NCBI GenBank assembly: GCA_934047225.1
Contig: CAKOHE010000091.1
Location: forward strand, 612,001-676,000
Direction: 5' to 3'
Source: Ypsolopha sequella
Taxonomy: Eukaryota; Arthropoda; Insecta; Lepidoptera; Ypsolophidae
Length of the DNA stretch: 64,000 nt
In this document: piece by piece, positions 11,240 through 22,378 of the stretch
How the letters are laid out: each line of letters starts with the position of its first letter
How positions within the stretch are numbered: position 1 is the stretch's first letter
Program-made: the position numbers and the translations under genes
The notes under the pieces: generated by a model
Seen by the model: only the letters and a program-made list of their open reading frames with translations
Told to the model about the DNA's origin: nothing
The model's database searches: none

Positions 11240-11345
11240 TAGCCAATAGGAAGAGATCTAGAAAGGTTGCGTAGGCGTCGAACAGGGGAGAGGAGAGAAG
11301 GCTTTATAAGGCCATTGCGCGCGCTTTTGCGGGGGATTAGCAGAT
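11240..11345 (+). promoter_or_regulatory. Pol-II promoter-like region (CCAAT and TATA boxes)
   Basis: 'agccaatagg' lies about 60 bp upstream of 'ctttataaggc', followed by a GC-rich 'cattgcgcgcgc' and a possible start near 'gggattagcagattc'. The spacing suits a pol-II core promoter reading rightward, antisense to the TDRD gene. Confidence 0.35.
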
Positions 11346-14300
11346 TCTTCTTGGGCAATGCAGACGTATTTGCCAAAGGTATTTTTTTTTAAAGCGGCAG
11401 GCACTCGTTTAGCCTAAATGTTTAATTTTCGGTTTTGAAGTACAAAATTTAGAGTCACGGGCGCATAATCAATAGTTTATTAGATATTCAAAGTGGGCTT
11501 GTCTTATGATTTCCTAAGAATTCTGGGCTACCTTATGTAGGTATTGCCGGATGTTTTGGTCGCGAAGGCTTGAAACTGATGATCGCTTCGGCGTGAGGTT
11601 TGGCTGGCCAGGGGAAGTTGTGAGGCAAGTTTCTTTTTGAATCGCGATTTGTTGATAAAGTATTAAAGTCGTACCGTAGCTTTCAGTAAATTAAATATAG
11701 GATCCGTAGCTAGTTTGGGGTTGCTGGGGTGGGTAGCATGGGTGTTTCTCGAGCTGGTATGGCGAGGAATTACCTTGAAATTGTATAGGACAAATAATGT
11801 AGGGTATCGCCGGGAGTGTTTTTCCGATTTCAGTAATTTCCTCTCTCGGGCGAGGTCAGCAAAATGCGCCTTAATAGTATCTGCTGAGACTGGCTTGTAC
11901 ACGAGAGAAAATCTTTCCTCCTGCATTGCACTTGGCAGGGTACCTTATTTTCCTTCCAATCCGCTTGTGGTTGTAGGTTCTTTGGCCACAAGTATCCTTG
12001 TTATCTATATATGTACATATTGCACCCATATAGGGATAGACTAGGGAGTAATAGGTTTTTAGGCACATTTAGAGGACTAACTCACCTCGCTTCATCAAAT
12101 ATTAGCTAGGATAGGCCAGAACTCATTGCACCCCGAGTCTGTTGACATACGCAATTAAATGTAAATGTGAGGAATTTCCTCTAGTTTTGAAATATTCACA
12201 CACCCAACAGCTTAGGGATATTTGTTTTAGGACATGATAGGCAGGTAAAATCATAGGTAGGTAATCTATTATTGGTATTTTTCAGTTTCAAGGTTATACT
12301 TACTAATAAGTAAGTATTATCATGCTTCGATGTAGGGTGGTAATTTATTTACGGGATAGAAAAGAACGCGGGAAAGCGCGAGAAGTTGAGTGGGTAGGAC
12401 AGAACTCCAGAAGGTTCCAATATTGTTGCCTGTAACATTTTGTGTTAGAGATGTAGGTAGGAAAATGGTTGAGCAGTCAGGTTACTAGAAATATTGAAAA
12501 TTCTAGATTATTATTTAGGTTTGTGACCGAGAGAATCTGGAATTGATCAGAAACAATCTCTTGACTATAGGTTTGTGAAGTGAAGTGTTTCTTCTTAGAA
12601 AACTAAGTTTGACCTTTATGTAGGGTAGGTGACGTGTTTGAAGTGAGTGCTTTTGTTGTGAAAATCTGAGTAAAATCTTATGTGAGTTCGCAAATAGAAA
12701 GAATAATTTGGAAATAATATTCTCTCAATTAAAATCAGAGATATTTCCATGTAATATTACTAAGAAAGTGTTTCAAATTCTGTAATAATTGTTTGATCAA
12801 TTTTGCAGTAACCTTTCATAAAAATGGTTTATTTTGGTAAAGTCTTGCATCCAGTGAAATTATCTAGTATTGAATTTGCAACTAGAAAGAATAGTTTCGG
12901 GTCCATAGTTACTCATTTATCAATTAGGGCAGACTTCAAGTTCATATTTTAATCCATTTAGAGTGGTTTCCATGATAAAGTGTTCAATGAGAAAAATCAC
13001 ATGATCAGCCTTAAATAAAGTTGGTGATTTTGATATCGAAATTGTGAATTTCATAGATTCAGATAAAGCATATTATTTTGAAATAAATAAAGCTTCAGTA
13101 CATATGTACATAGCTTAGTTTAAATAATTTTGGAATCATAAATTTCCCTATAAATAGGAAAGATTTCAATTATATAAATATATTGGGAAAAGGTTTGGTT
13201 ATTGCGAGTTTGCAGCTTTTTGGAGAAGGAATGTTTTCGATTTATAAATTACTTTACCTGAAAATAAACGTATATTAGTAAAAATGAATTTATATTCGCC
13301 AGGAGACTAAAATATAGCTCCTCTGTAGTCAAGCAAAGCAGTACTACTATAGTCAACCTTATACTGAAATGGTTAAGGCGTCTATACTTCGTCAGGTGTG
13401 TGTAGATTCATTTATTTGTTCGTCATATAGTAAAATCATAGATGGCCGAGAGATAGCCTTAATAATGTTGAAAATTATTCCGAATCCAGGAAGTATGTAG
13501 ATCGTATAGCTTTATTGCTGAAGTTTGTTTCTAAAAATAAAGGACATCTTCAAGCTTTTATAAATTTTAAGACAAGTAGAACAAGTCTTGGTTCAACAGA
13601 AATAGTCCAGAATTTGGTCTAGTTGAGTACTTACTTAACCCATACTAAGGATCTGGGTCAGATAAATAGCGAGAAGCTACCTCTTTGGTAAAAATGCCAT
13701 ACAAAATTATAAGACTTATCTACTTCTTTTTTGCACAAGTGAACAAATAAAATGTTCATGTTGTTATTTTAGTCAATATATTATCCGGCACAGACATAGC
13801 CTTAAATATTATTGTAGATCCAAAATCATGGAAACCATTTTTATATCTGAGTTTATTTGAGAGATTGTTAGAAAATGGATAAAATTCTAATGTAGATATT
13901 GGTACTTATCTGACTTGTCTTAAATATAACAAAGACGATTGTATTACAGAAGTTTTTACAATTTTAACTAGATAGAAGTTCTCTATTGAATAGTAAACAG
14001 AATGACTGTACGCTGAATATGAAAGTCTAAGTTTTACTTGATAAGTTTTGTCATATTGACCTAGCAACTTGAGTACTACAAGCAATATCTAAGAAAATAA
14101 TTTTATCTGAAACAGCTAGTCACTACTTGAGTAGATTTGTTAAGAGGCTGAATCATTTAATAGGACATGGTGCAACACGAGTGATTTCTATGTTTAGGGA
14201 CGCTCTGGATTTCTTGTTGGTTCTTTACCAGAGTCGTGTAGTCAGGGAACCAACATAGGCGCGTAAATTTAAAAATAAATAAATGAATCTAAAATTTTGA

Positions 14301-15396
14301 ATAAAAAAAAAAAAGTATACACTAAAAAAAGTCAAGGGGGTATTCCACATCCAAGGGAAGGTACTTCTGAGAAGTTGCTGATATGGCTTACTTTGAATCT
14401 CTATTTTATGAAAAGATAATCACAGATGTAAGAATTTTACTTACTGTCCTATGGCTTACTTGAAGATTGCCGACTAAATAAGTTATTTTTCGTATAGAAA
14501 TATCTAACGAATAATAGGTTTTACGACATTCATAAAGGTCAGCTGTTAAAATATTATTCAGCTTTGATCATCAATAAATTATTAAATTTCAAACTCAGAA
14601 ATACCTCATCTCATCCATCCCCAATTATTGGTAGTGGTTATTAAAAAAAAAACAATAATGTATTTTATTCATGACATTAGTTTAACATAGTAAGTTCACA
14701 GTTGTATAGCCTCTTAAGAATCTGACTGGCGTAGAATTGCTACAGAGATTTGATTCACCTTTTATTATTTGTAATACTGATGAATTTCATATATTAGCTT
14801 AACTGACAAACAGTGTAATTTCTTATCTGAACATTTTACTATCTAAACCTACGAATTCGGTTTTATTTATTTTATGTCCAATTTACTTAGCACGTGAAAG
14901 ATTTAGGTTATTACTTAAGGCGCGACGTAAGGTTCTTATCTGACGATCACACTTTGGCCATATATCTGTTGAAATCATTTCTATTAAGCACCAAACGTTA
15001 AGCTATGTAGGTTGTAAGATTCCATTTCAGAGTATCTAAATTAAGCGTTCATGGCAATATTATTAGGTTGAAAGATCTATCACTTAACATTTTTAGTTTG
15101 CTATTTACTTAAAAGTTTCTTTTGATTTTTGGTTTTAACATATATTTTAACGTAGACTTGGTCCATCGTTATTCATGCTAAAAGAACCAGGATTACTACA
15201 CACAACGTAACTCACGGGTCCTAACCGAAGACTAGACGATCACATCATGGCCTACACTAACTTGGAACTCTTCATATCAATTTATATATTTTATTTATCT
15301 GATTTTGTTTTCGAATATAGTTGTTAGGGGAGTTAGGCAGACTCAGGCAGATTTATTTAGGCTTAGTTAATTTTAGTTAGGTAGGGATATGTTAGG

Positions 15397-15560
15397 TCAG
15401 TATTAATAGTAATAGTTAATAGATAGTAGATAGGTAAGTAGTGAGAGAGTAGGGTATATAGGGTAATATATATATAGGGTGTATATAGGGTATTATATAG
15501 GCTATAATATAGTATATAGGCTTTAGTATATTTATTTATTTATTTATGTATGTATGTCGG
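15397..15560. repeat. Low-complexity TATAGG/TATT repeats
   Basis: Degenerate 'tatagggta', 'atatatatag' and 'tttatttatttatg' runs. No gene is present. Confidence 0.6.
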
Positions 15561-16164
15561 GAGTGTTTCAGTACCAGTGCTCATATCTACTTGTACTGGC
15601 GTTTGCTTGGTGATTGTAGGAACCGGTTCTTGTTAGAGTGAGATCGTAAACTGCCAATAAACTGCCTTGCAGTTTGGCGGTATACTGATTAAGTTTATAC
15701 TGTATTATTTATTTGAATAAACTATTTTGAACTGAACTGAAGTCTCGCTAACAGCCATGTTGCCACACCTGTAGAGTACGCACTGGTGTCATGTATAAGA
15801 ACTGCTATGTACTATGTATCTACTATTGAATATAAAACAATATACAACGTGTACCATCATACTTCTGCTCCTAGCTTACATGTTTTCTGTTCATCTATTT
15901 CACAATTAGAAACATTCCTATTAAACCTGCTTTAGGTTAAATATATTAAAATTTTCATGTTATTTTTAAAGGCAAGCATTAAATAGCGTTCTAATTCATA
16001 CATTATATTTTTGTACTTGCGAAACGTTACAAAATAATCAATCATTTTACGACAAAATAGTATTGATTTCCTGCAAATTACCGCTGCGATAGGTGTTAGG
16101 GTTGAACTCATCAAAGGTTACCCACATTAACATACCCGGCATGTTATAGGTAGCAGGTCGGTAC

Positions 16165-16306
16165 CTTGACAGTGTCACAGTCGATGACCTTGACGATGAG
16201 CGACCTATACCAGGCCCCCTCGAACATGGAGCTGCAGTATTGACCGACGCGCACCGCGCCCGGCGACAGGGTGCGCTCCTTGCCCTCGCCCGAGGTGAAG
16301 TACGAA
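16165..16306 (-). CDS. TDRD5: TDRD5/Tejas-like gene, exon 5 (Tudor strands 1-2)
   Basis: The exon reads SYFTSGEGKERTLSPGAV, then RVGQYCSSMFEGAWYRSLIV and KVIDCDTVK. It is the first half of the Tudor barrel: 'GQYC...F.G.WYR..V..V' supplies the aromatic-cage Trp/Tyr and leads directly into 'VRHIDYG' of exon 6. The acceptor is ttatag at 16307-16308. One leading T completes the ACT codon split with exon 4. The donor is AAG|GTACCG at 16164-16163. In the family this domain binds symmetrically dimethylated arginines, for example on PIWI-clade Argonautes. Confidence 0.9.
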
Positions 16307-16410
16307 CTATAACATATTATATACACTTTACAGTACCAGCATCACCGTGTGTTATATACTAAGTACAGGCTTATTCTCTATCACTTTTAGACATAATAGT
16401 AGTTTATGCT

Positions 16411-16510
16411 ACAAGGGCGCAAAGGAATAAATTACGAGGACGATTTAAAACACGAGCGTAGCGAGTGTTTTAAACGTAACCGAGTAATTTATTGCTTTTA
16501 CGCCCGTGTA
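16411..16510. repeat. Imperfect palindromic repeat around a 'cgagcgtagcgag' core
   Basis: 'gggcgcaaaggaataaatta' and 'taatttattgcttttacgcc' are near-complementary arms around 'aaaacacgagcgtagcgagt'. I recognise this core from lepidopteran foldback repeats. It lies in an intron upstream of exon 5. Confidence 0.5.
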
Positions 16511-16804
16511 TCATACTACATTTTTCAATGCATAGTGTGAGGAAATGAAAACAAATATAATCTTGTGAACTTTAAAATATAATTGGCTCAAAAGGACTGT
16601 ATCCAGAGCCGTTAAACAGTGGAAAAAAAGTATAACGTCTATGGTACACAGGAAAGGCTGCAGGTTAGCCAACCATTGTAAATGAATAAAAAAAAATAAT
16701 AATAAAGCCCTAGGGCAAAATAATCGACTTTCTGTTCGGTTTTGGTGCATAAAAAGTGGGCCTTACGAGCACATGTATTGAAAAATTTTTTTATGAAAAA
16801 TACA

Positions 16805-16960
16805 ATGAATGAATGAATGAATACACACTTTATTGTACACGGTCAAATAGAAAATTGAGTACAGAGTTTTGAACACACAATGTTGTACAAGGGCGGACTT
16901 ATCACTTAAAGCGATTTCTTCCAGCCAACCTTTGGGTGGTGAAGAAAGTATTATTTTACG
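16805..16960 (-). mobile_element. 3' end of a non-LTR retrotransposon
   Basis: Reading the minus strand: a 'ggctggaagaaatcgcttta' block, then 'tgtacaataaagtgtgtatt' and a (CATT)n tail that ends at about 16805. Block order, polyadenylation-like AATAAA and tetranucleotide tail are those of lepidopteran LINE 3' ends. No reverse transcriptase is attached. Confidence 0.55.
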
Positions 16961-17639
16961 TAATGTGGAGGGGGATACCAATTTACAAAATACATAAATA
17001 AAAGAAGAATCAAAACCAATAAAGTGAATATACATAATGCCTAATATATAATATACTCCTATCCAACAAAACTTACACAATATATTTTATGTTTGATACA
17101 TACATATCGTATACATACAAATAAATAAAAAATAACTACTTAATATACTCTTAATATACTATATATAAAAATATCAATAGAATCAGTGATGAAGTGAGAC
17201 TACCAACCTAAAGAAACTTCATGATGTGATTTTAAATTATTTTTAAATATCGCCAATGAAGGCGATATACGTATCTTCGTGGGTAATTCATTCCACAGAC
17301 GAACGGCCTTGACCGAAAAGGACTTCCCATTAGCAGCAGAATTGTGCTTGGGAATACTAAGAAGGCTATTTTCCTTACAGCGTAAGGAATTGACGAGATT
17401 GTATTTAATACGAAGATATTCAGGTGCGGAGGGATCGTTTAAAACGTTGTATAGAACGTTGTTGTATGAATGTTTGAGTATTTACCGTTGACAAGGACAA
17501 TTAACAAAAAAAGCAGAAGGGAGAAAACATTTCAAGGAGAATATTGATGCCCAGTTGATCGATCGAACACATAGTTGAGATGAGCCCCGTCCCGTCCATC
17601 AGGAGCGCCTGTATTTGTTGTAGATAATGAATGACTCAC

Positions 17640-17827
17640 GTCATCTCATCCACAATGTTCTCCATCGCGATGTAACAGTCTCCGAGCCGCAGCAGCCAGA
17701 AGTGGCTCGGCGAGTACACCTCGCCCACGCACACTTCCACCTTGCTACCGAACACGAAGTCGCTCAGCGACGCACCCGGCACGCTGTCCGCGTATTGCAT
17801 GCAGTCCTCCGGGTACACCGACGGGTC
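17640..17827 (-). CDS. TDRD5: TDRD5/Tejas-like gene, exon 4 (start of extended Tudor)
   Basis: Sixty-two codons plus two bases include DFVFGSKVEVCVGEVYSPSH and FWLLRLGDCYIAMENIVDEM. 'V.V.EV.SPS.FW.....' is the conserved N-terminal strand region of extended Tudor domains in TDRD5/TDRD7. The acceptor is gtacag|GAC at 17828-17829, the donor is ATGAC|GTGAGT at 17639-17638, and the split codon AC|T continues in exon 5. A 2.4-kb intron holding a nested pair of transposons separates it from exon 3. Confidence 0.9.
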
Positions 17828-18666
17828 CTGTACACACATCCGAGTCTGTCATCAATATTATGCTCATACAGACACCCCATCAATCAATCAATATACATAT
17901 ATAAAAAGAGTCCTGCATAGCTAACATGACAAAATTTTTTCTACAAGATTATTTCTAAAATCCAGATTTATCTCCTATTGCTAACATGGCAGCAAAGAAA
18001 AGAAGAAAAAAAAATCGTGTCGAAAAAATGTTTTCCCGCTATATCGCGTTCACAGAATAGTTTGTCTAAAATTGGATTAAATCGAAAAAATAATCGATTA
18101 TTCTCAATGAACGATGATCTTTACATTATTAAACAATCAATTTAAAAAGGCACTTGCGATTTATAATTTTTTTGAAACAGTACTCTTTTTAAAATAGTAG
18201 TGTAGCATTGCACTGAACCGACATGACATGATGGATGACGACTCAAGACATTTATTTATTTTGCATTTGCAATTTGCAAGTTTTGTTTTCAAGATAAAAT
18301 TAATTTGTCAACATAAAATGCATAATTGTTATGCCGTTGTACTCCTAAAGAAAGTCAGCACATGCTAGGTTTCCAAGCGATGAACAATTTAAGAAAAAGA
18401 AGGATTATAGCCAATAAAAGAGAATAATTTTATTTAGAAACCATGTACAAACAGAGCCTCAGACAGCCACTGGATTCTGGAAACGTAAGTAAATAACCTG
18501 TCTATTTTTATTAATCTACAATAACAATAAATAATTAGGTATTTTATAACTTTTGATGTGGCAACAATTATATTTTTGTTATATTGGTACTAATGTTTTT
18601 TATGTTAGTTAAGTTGTCTGTACTGCTGTCACTGTAACAGAAAAATAATGCCGGTCAAGGTACATA

Positions 18667-19652
18667 CAGGGTGGAAAAAATTTAAGGGCCCTGGAGGGGA
18701 ACTACCTTAAATCCTTTAGTTAGCTCATTTTGCTGAAAAGAAACATTCCTTTATTTTTTAAAAGAAACAAAACTGCATTCAAAGATCTTCTAAAATTCGC
18801 TTGTCTCACCCGGGAATCGAACCAACTAAAAACTAAAAAATAAACCCTCGCTATTTTATTATACGAATTGGTAGGAATATCGTTCAGGATAAAATTTGTC
18901 TAATAAATATTTGGTCTTTGAAATAAACAAAAGTGAAAACAAGCTTCTAATAAATAAAATTGTTCTTGATACGCCATTATTACACAATGACAGCACGGAA
19001 TGAAAGCAAAACAAAACTAAATTTGAAATTCGAACGAATAGTTTTATCGATTTTAAAAATGTTGAAAGTTATCATTCGAATTTTAAATTTGTTGCACCGC
19101 GTTTCAAAAAAAAATAGTTTCCCTTTTTAAACTTTTCGTCAGTACGCCTAGTGCAAGAAGGTATTGTGCTGTGCATAGATTTATAACGATTTTCTTATCG
19201 AAGTCTTCAACAAGGTACTTAAGGTAAATAACATTAGCAAGCTTGTACTTCATACGATGTCTTTGGATGTTAGAGAGATAAGAAAATTAAAACGTGTCAT
19301 TTACTTGTTACAAGTGAACAGTATTTTATTAGGTATTGTTAACAAAGAACTTGTAATAAATATTCAATTTCGTGGGTATCTCGTACAACAGATGAGTGTA
19401 AGACCATATGTTTATTAGACACATTTTATCCTGAACAATAATCCTACCGATTCGTTTAATAAAATAGCGAGGGTTTATTTTTTTCATTTTCAGTTGGTTC
19501 GATTCCCGGGTGAGACAAGCGAACTTTAGAAGATCTTTGAATGCAGTTTTGTTTCTTTTAAAAAATAAAGGAATGTTTCCTTTCTGTAAAATGAGCTAAC
19601 TAAAGGATTTAAGGTAGTTCTCCTCCAGGGCCCATTCATTTTTTCCACCCTG
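18667..19652. mobile_element. Long-TIR element F1, nested in element E
   Basis: The ends are CAGGGTGG and CCACCCTG with TA duplications (18665-18666, 19653-19654). The inverted arms are about 250 bp. The empty site at 60621-60810 ('ggtacatatattgtgc') proves the boundaries and TA target. Each arm contains GGTTCGATTCC (19496-19506; complement at 18813-18823), a perfect pol-III B-box, without a matching A-box nearby. No transposase is present. Confidence 0.85.
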
Positions 19653-19743
19653 TATATTGTGCAACGCTAAAGTAATTATAATCAAATAAATTCTCAAACC
19701 TAGTTTTCTTCTCCTAACCATTCTAAAAGGTTATCGGCCGATA

Positions 19744-19772
19744 TACACTTTATCGATAAATCGATAAAGTGT
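19744..19772. repeat. Near-perfect palindrome ACACTTTATCGATAAA...
   Basis: The 28 bases are self-complementary apart from the centre. They contain two ATCGAT cores. Small hairpin or protein-binding site; function unknown. Confidence 0.4.
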
Positions 19773-20254
19773 GTTTGCAATGTTAGCCTAAGAAGAAATA
19801 AAAATTAAAAAAATTTATATATCTCTCGAACCGTCAAAAAATAGAAGTACTCTTTTTTATTTTGCCATCATGTTAGCTAAAGAAGAATAAAGCTGCCATC
19901 TTGGTTTACTTGTCAAAATGAAGAAATAACATCGTTTTTTCTTAGGTTTTCTTCCTGCCATGTTAGCTATGCTGGTTCACTAACTCACCGACTCATAAAC
20001 GCCCAAATTCAATTGGTTCGGGCCCCCTGTAAAATTGTAGTATTTGAAAACCTACGAATATTATTGTAGTTTAATGCAATAGAGCGAAACTATATATTTT
20101 TTACTGAAGGGTTCACCTGAGCGGGCTTGGCGAGACACCGAGCTTGGCGTGGCGTCTCTCACACATCTTGACAGTAAACCACCTGGCGACAAGACACTAT
20201 CACCTCGCCCCGACAATGCCACGTTACCTGCGTGTAGTATAGTACTGTACTCAC

Positions 20255-20501
20255 AAACTCGATGCCGGGCAGCGCGTCGTCCACGTTGACCGGCTCACGA
20301 GTGGTGGACACCGTGTAGACGAGCAAGCGGCGGCGCGGACCGACGAGTGCGGCGGAGCGGGGCCGGCTCGCGTCCACCAGCAACCAGTCGCCGGTCGGAT
20401 CGGGCCGCTCCACTTCCACCACGCCGGACAGCACGCGAGTGAGCGAGACGACCGACGAGTACCCGAAGCGCTCGAACTGGAGCTCGCGACCGAATCGCTT
20501 C
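20255..20501 (-). CDS. TDRD5: TDRD5/Tejas-like gene, exon 3 (second half of LOTUS domain plus linker)
   Basis: The exon encodes KRFGRELQFERFGYSSVVSL, then a 'VVEVERPDPTGDWLLVDA' strand, then an Arg/Pro-rich linker ending DDALPGIEF. 'FGYSS...L......V.V.....GDWLL.DA' is the winged-helix (OST-HTH/LOTUS) signature of TDRD5, TDRD7 and Oskar. In the family this domain binds the DEAD-box helicase Vasa or RNA. The acceptor is ccacag at 20502-20503. The first G completes an AGG codon with exon 2. The donor is TTT|GTGAGT at 20254-20253 (phase 0). The exon is very GC-rich, about 247 nt. Confidence 0.92.
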
Positions 20502-20885
20502 CTGTGGGGCGGCACTCGAGCATTAGTGGCGCGTCTGTGTGACACACAACTTTACCTAAACACTTCTATTTATTGTATTATATACACAGCTTGTCTGATA
20601 TGGTAGAAACGTAGAAAGAGAATACTATAGAATGCTGGACGTCTTCCTTTCCACTCGCACAAAAAAAGATAGAAAATTGCTAATTTCCTGTGAAAAAACG
20701 ACACAGAGCTTGACATTTTTTGTCCCTTATCGCGTGCCAGCTTTTTCAAGGTCAGCACATCATGTGCTAAACAAAGTGTGACGTTTATTACGCGTTCGAA
20801 GGAGGTAAAACGAATTGAATTTTGTGTGTTCAACCCGAAATACATGAACTAATTTGTTTCAAATTGACGTGGCTTGATCTGCAAA

Positions 20886-20956
20886 ATGGTGCGGTGCAGT
20901 GTTTTGGGCTGTAAAAGCGATAGCGGGACGAAAATTGACGGATTGTCCTTTCACTT
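20886..20956 (+). CDS. THAP-type zinc-finger N-terminus, candidate first coding exon
   Basis: ATG at 20886 opens MVRCSVLGCKSDSGTKIDGL followed by SFH, then a GTTAGT donor at 20957. 'MV.C.V..C' (Cys-x4-Cys) with '(G)SFH' is how THAP DNA-binding domains start. The domain's remaining Cys-x2-His should follow in the next exon, which I could not find. The exon is on the strand opposite the TDRD gene, inside its 20.8-kb intron, 60 bp before the minisatellite. THAP domains occur in cellular regulators and in P-element-type transposases. Either is possible. Confidence 0.45.
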
Positions 20957-21017
20957 GTTAGTAATATAAATTTTTTGCTAATTGAGTTATTAGATCCGAT
21001 TTTTCACATGCTGTGGC

Positions 21018-22378
21018 TAAAAACAATCGTTTAGCTGGCAGGGGGGGCACACCTGACTCTAACAAAAACAATCATTTAGCTGGCAGGGGGGGGCACACCT
21101 GACTCTAACAAAAACAATCATTTAGCTGGCAGGGGGGGGCACACCTGACTCTAACAAAAACAATAATTTAGCTGGCAGGGGGGGCACACCTGGCTCTAAC
21201 AAAAACAATCATTTAAATGGCAGGGGGGGCACACCTGACTCTAACAAAAACAATCATTTAGCTGGCAGGGGGGGCACACCTGACTCTAACAAAAACAATC
21301 ATTTAGCTGGCAGGGGGGGCACACCTGACTCTAACAAAAACAATCATTTAGCTGGCAGGGGGGGGCACACCTGACTCTAACAAAAACAATCATTTAACTG
21401 GCAGGGGGGGCACACCTGACTCTAACAAAAACAATAATTTAGCTGGCAGGGGGGGCACACCTGACTCTAACAAAAACAATCATTTAGCTGGCAGGGGGGG
21501 GCACACCTGACTCTAACAAAAACAATCATTTAGCTGGCAGGGGGGGGCACACCTGACTCTAACAAAAACAATAATTTAGCTGGCAGGGGGGGCACACCTG
21601 GCTCTAACAAAAACAATCATTTAGCTGGCAGGGGGGGCACACCTGACTCTAACAAAAACAATCATTTAGCTGGCAGGGGGGTCACACCTGACTCTAACAA
21701 AAACAATCATTTAGCTGGCAGGGGGGGCACACCTGACTCTAACAAAAACAATCATTTAGCTGGCAGGGGGGGGCACACCTGACTCTAACAAAAACAATCG
21801 TTTAGCTGGCAGGGGGGCACACCTGACTCTAACAAAAACAATAATTTAGCTGGCAGGGGGGGGCACACCTGACTCTAACAAAAACAATAATTTAGCTGGC
21901 AGGGGGGGCACACCTGACTCTAACAAAAACAATCATTTAGCTGGCAGGGGGGGGCACACCTGACTCTAACAAAAACAATCGTTTAGCTGGCAGGGGGCGC
22001 ACACCTGACTCTAACAAAAACAATAATTTAGCTGGCAGGGGGGGCACACCTGACTCTAACAAAAACAATCATTTAGCTGGCAGGCGGGGGCACACCTGAC
22101 TCTAACAAAAACAATCATTTAGCTGGCAGGGGGGCACACCTGACTCTAACAAAAACAATAATTTAGCTGGCAGGGGGGGGGCACACCTGACTCTAACAAA
22201 AACAATCGTTTAGCTGGCAGGGGGGCACACTGACTCTAACAAAAACAATCGTTTAGCTGGCAGGGGGCGCACACCTGACTCTAACAAAAACAATCGTTTA
22301 ACTGGCAGGGGGGACACACCTGACTCTAACAAAAACAATCGTTTAGCTGGCAGGGGGGACACACCTGACTCTAACAAA
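21018..22378 (+). repeat. G-rich 45-bp minisatellite, about 30 copies
   Basis: The unit is 'ctggcagggggggcacacct' followed by 'gactctaacaaaaacaatca' and 'tttag'. The length varies between 44 and 47 bp through the G-run (5-8 G). Subtypes differ at 'tcat/tcgt/taat'. All G-runs are on the plus strand. A partial second copy lies at 27738-28434. Confidence 0.95.

Larger units (their letters stand above)
10534..15740 (+). other. Long non-coding stretch, possible non-autonomous retroelement or ncRNA unit
   Basis: No convincing coding frame exists over 5 kb. A pol-II promoter-like patch lies near 11240-11345, and the 3' end (15600-15735) carries the hairpin 'aaactgccttgcagttt', 'ggcgg', an 'aataaact' signal and a short 'gaactgaact' tail. 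That closely resembles the 3' end of the non-LTR element at 40545-40640. The flanks carry the two halves of the repeat at 5915-6062. A decayed LINE-mobilised element is the simplest reading. A long non-coding RNA is possible. Confidence 0.35.
17915..19972. mobile_element. TIR element E (host of a nested insertion)
   Basis: GCATAGCTAACATG at 17915-17928 is repeated inverted at 19959-19972, with further sub-terminal copies of 'ctaacatggca'/'catgttagct' at about 17980 and 19869. Element F1 sits inside. A fragment of the same family without the insertion lies at 60621-60810. A short frame at about 18360 reads HARFPSDEQFKKKK, reminiscent of a THAP domain, but it has no continuation. Confidence 0.6.

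Noticed and set aside
11663..12068. Overlapping open frames of 65-109 codons on both strands
   Set aside because: No recognisable motif, mutually overlapping in several frames, inside the non-coding 10.5-15.7-kb unit.
16511..17080. Minus-strand open frames of 79 and 105 codons
   Set aside because: They overlap a LINE 3' tail and a foldback repeat, with hydrophobic AT-driven composition and no domain.
17279..17491. Plus-strand 70-codon frame (GNSFHRRTALTEKDFPLAAE)
   Set aside because: Looks like the antisense of LINE-associated 3' sequence near 16.8-17.5 kb; no domain and no exon borders.
19480..19520. tRNA gene at the GGTTCGATTCCCGGG stretch
   Set aside because: The T-stem 5' strand does not pair, no A-box or acceptor stem is found, and the sequence recurs inverted inside a transposon arm.
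20251..20547. Second minus frame over the LOTUS exon
   Set aside because: Only the other frame gives LOTUS motifs and phase-consistent splice sites.
21018..22378. CRISPR-like array
   Set aside because: Units are continuous 45-bp tandem repeats with no unique spacers, in an insect genome; it is a minisatellite.
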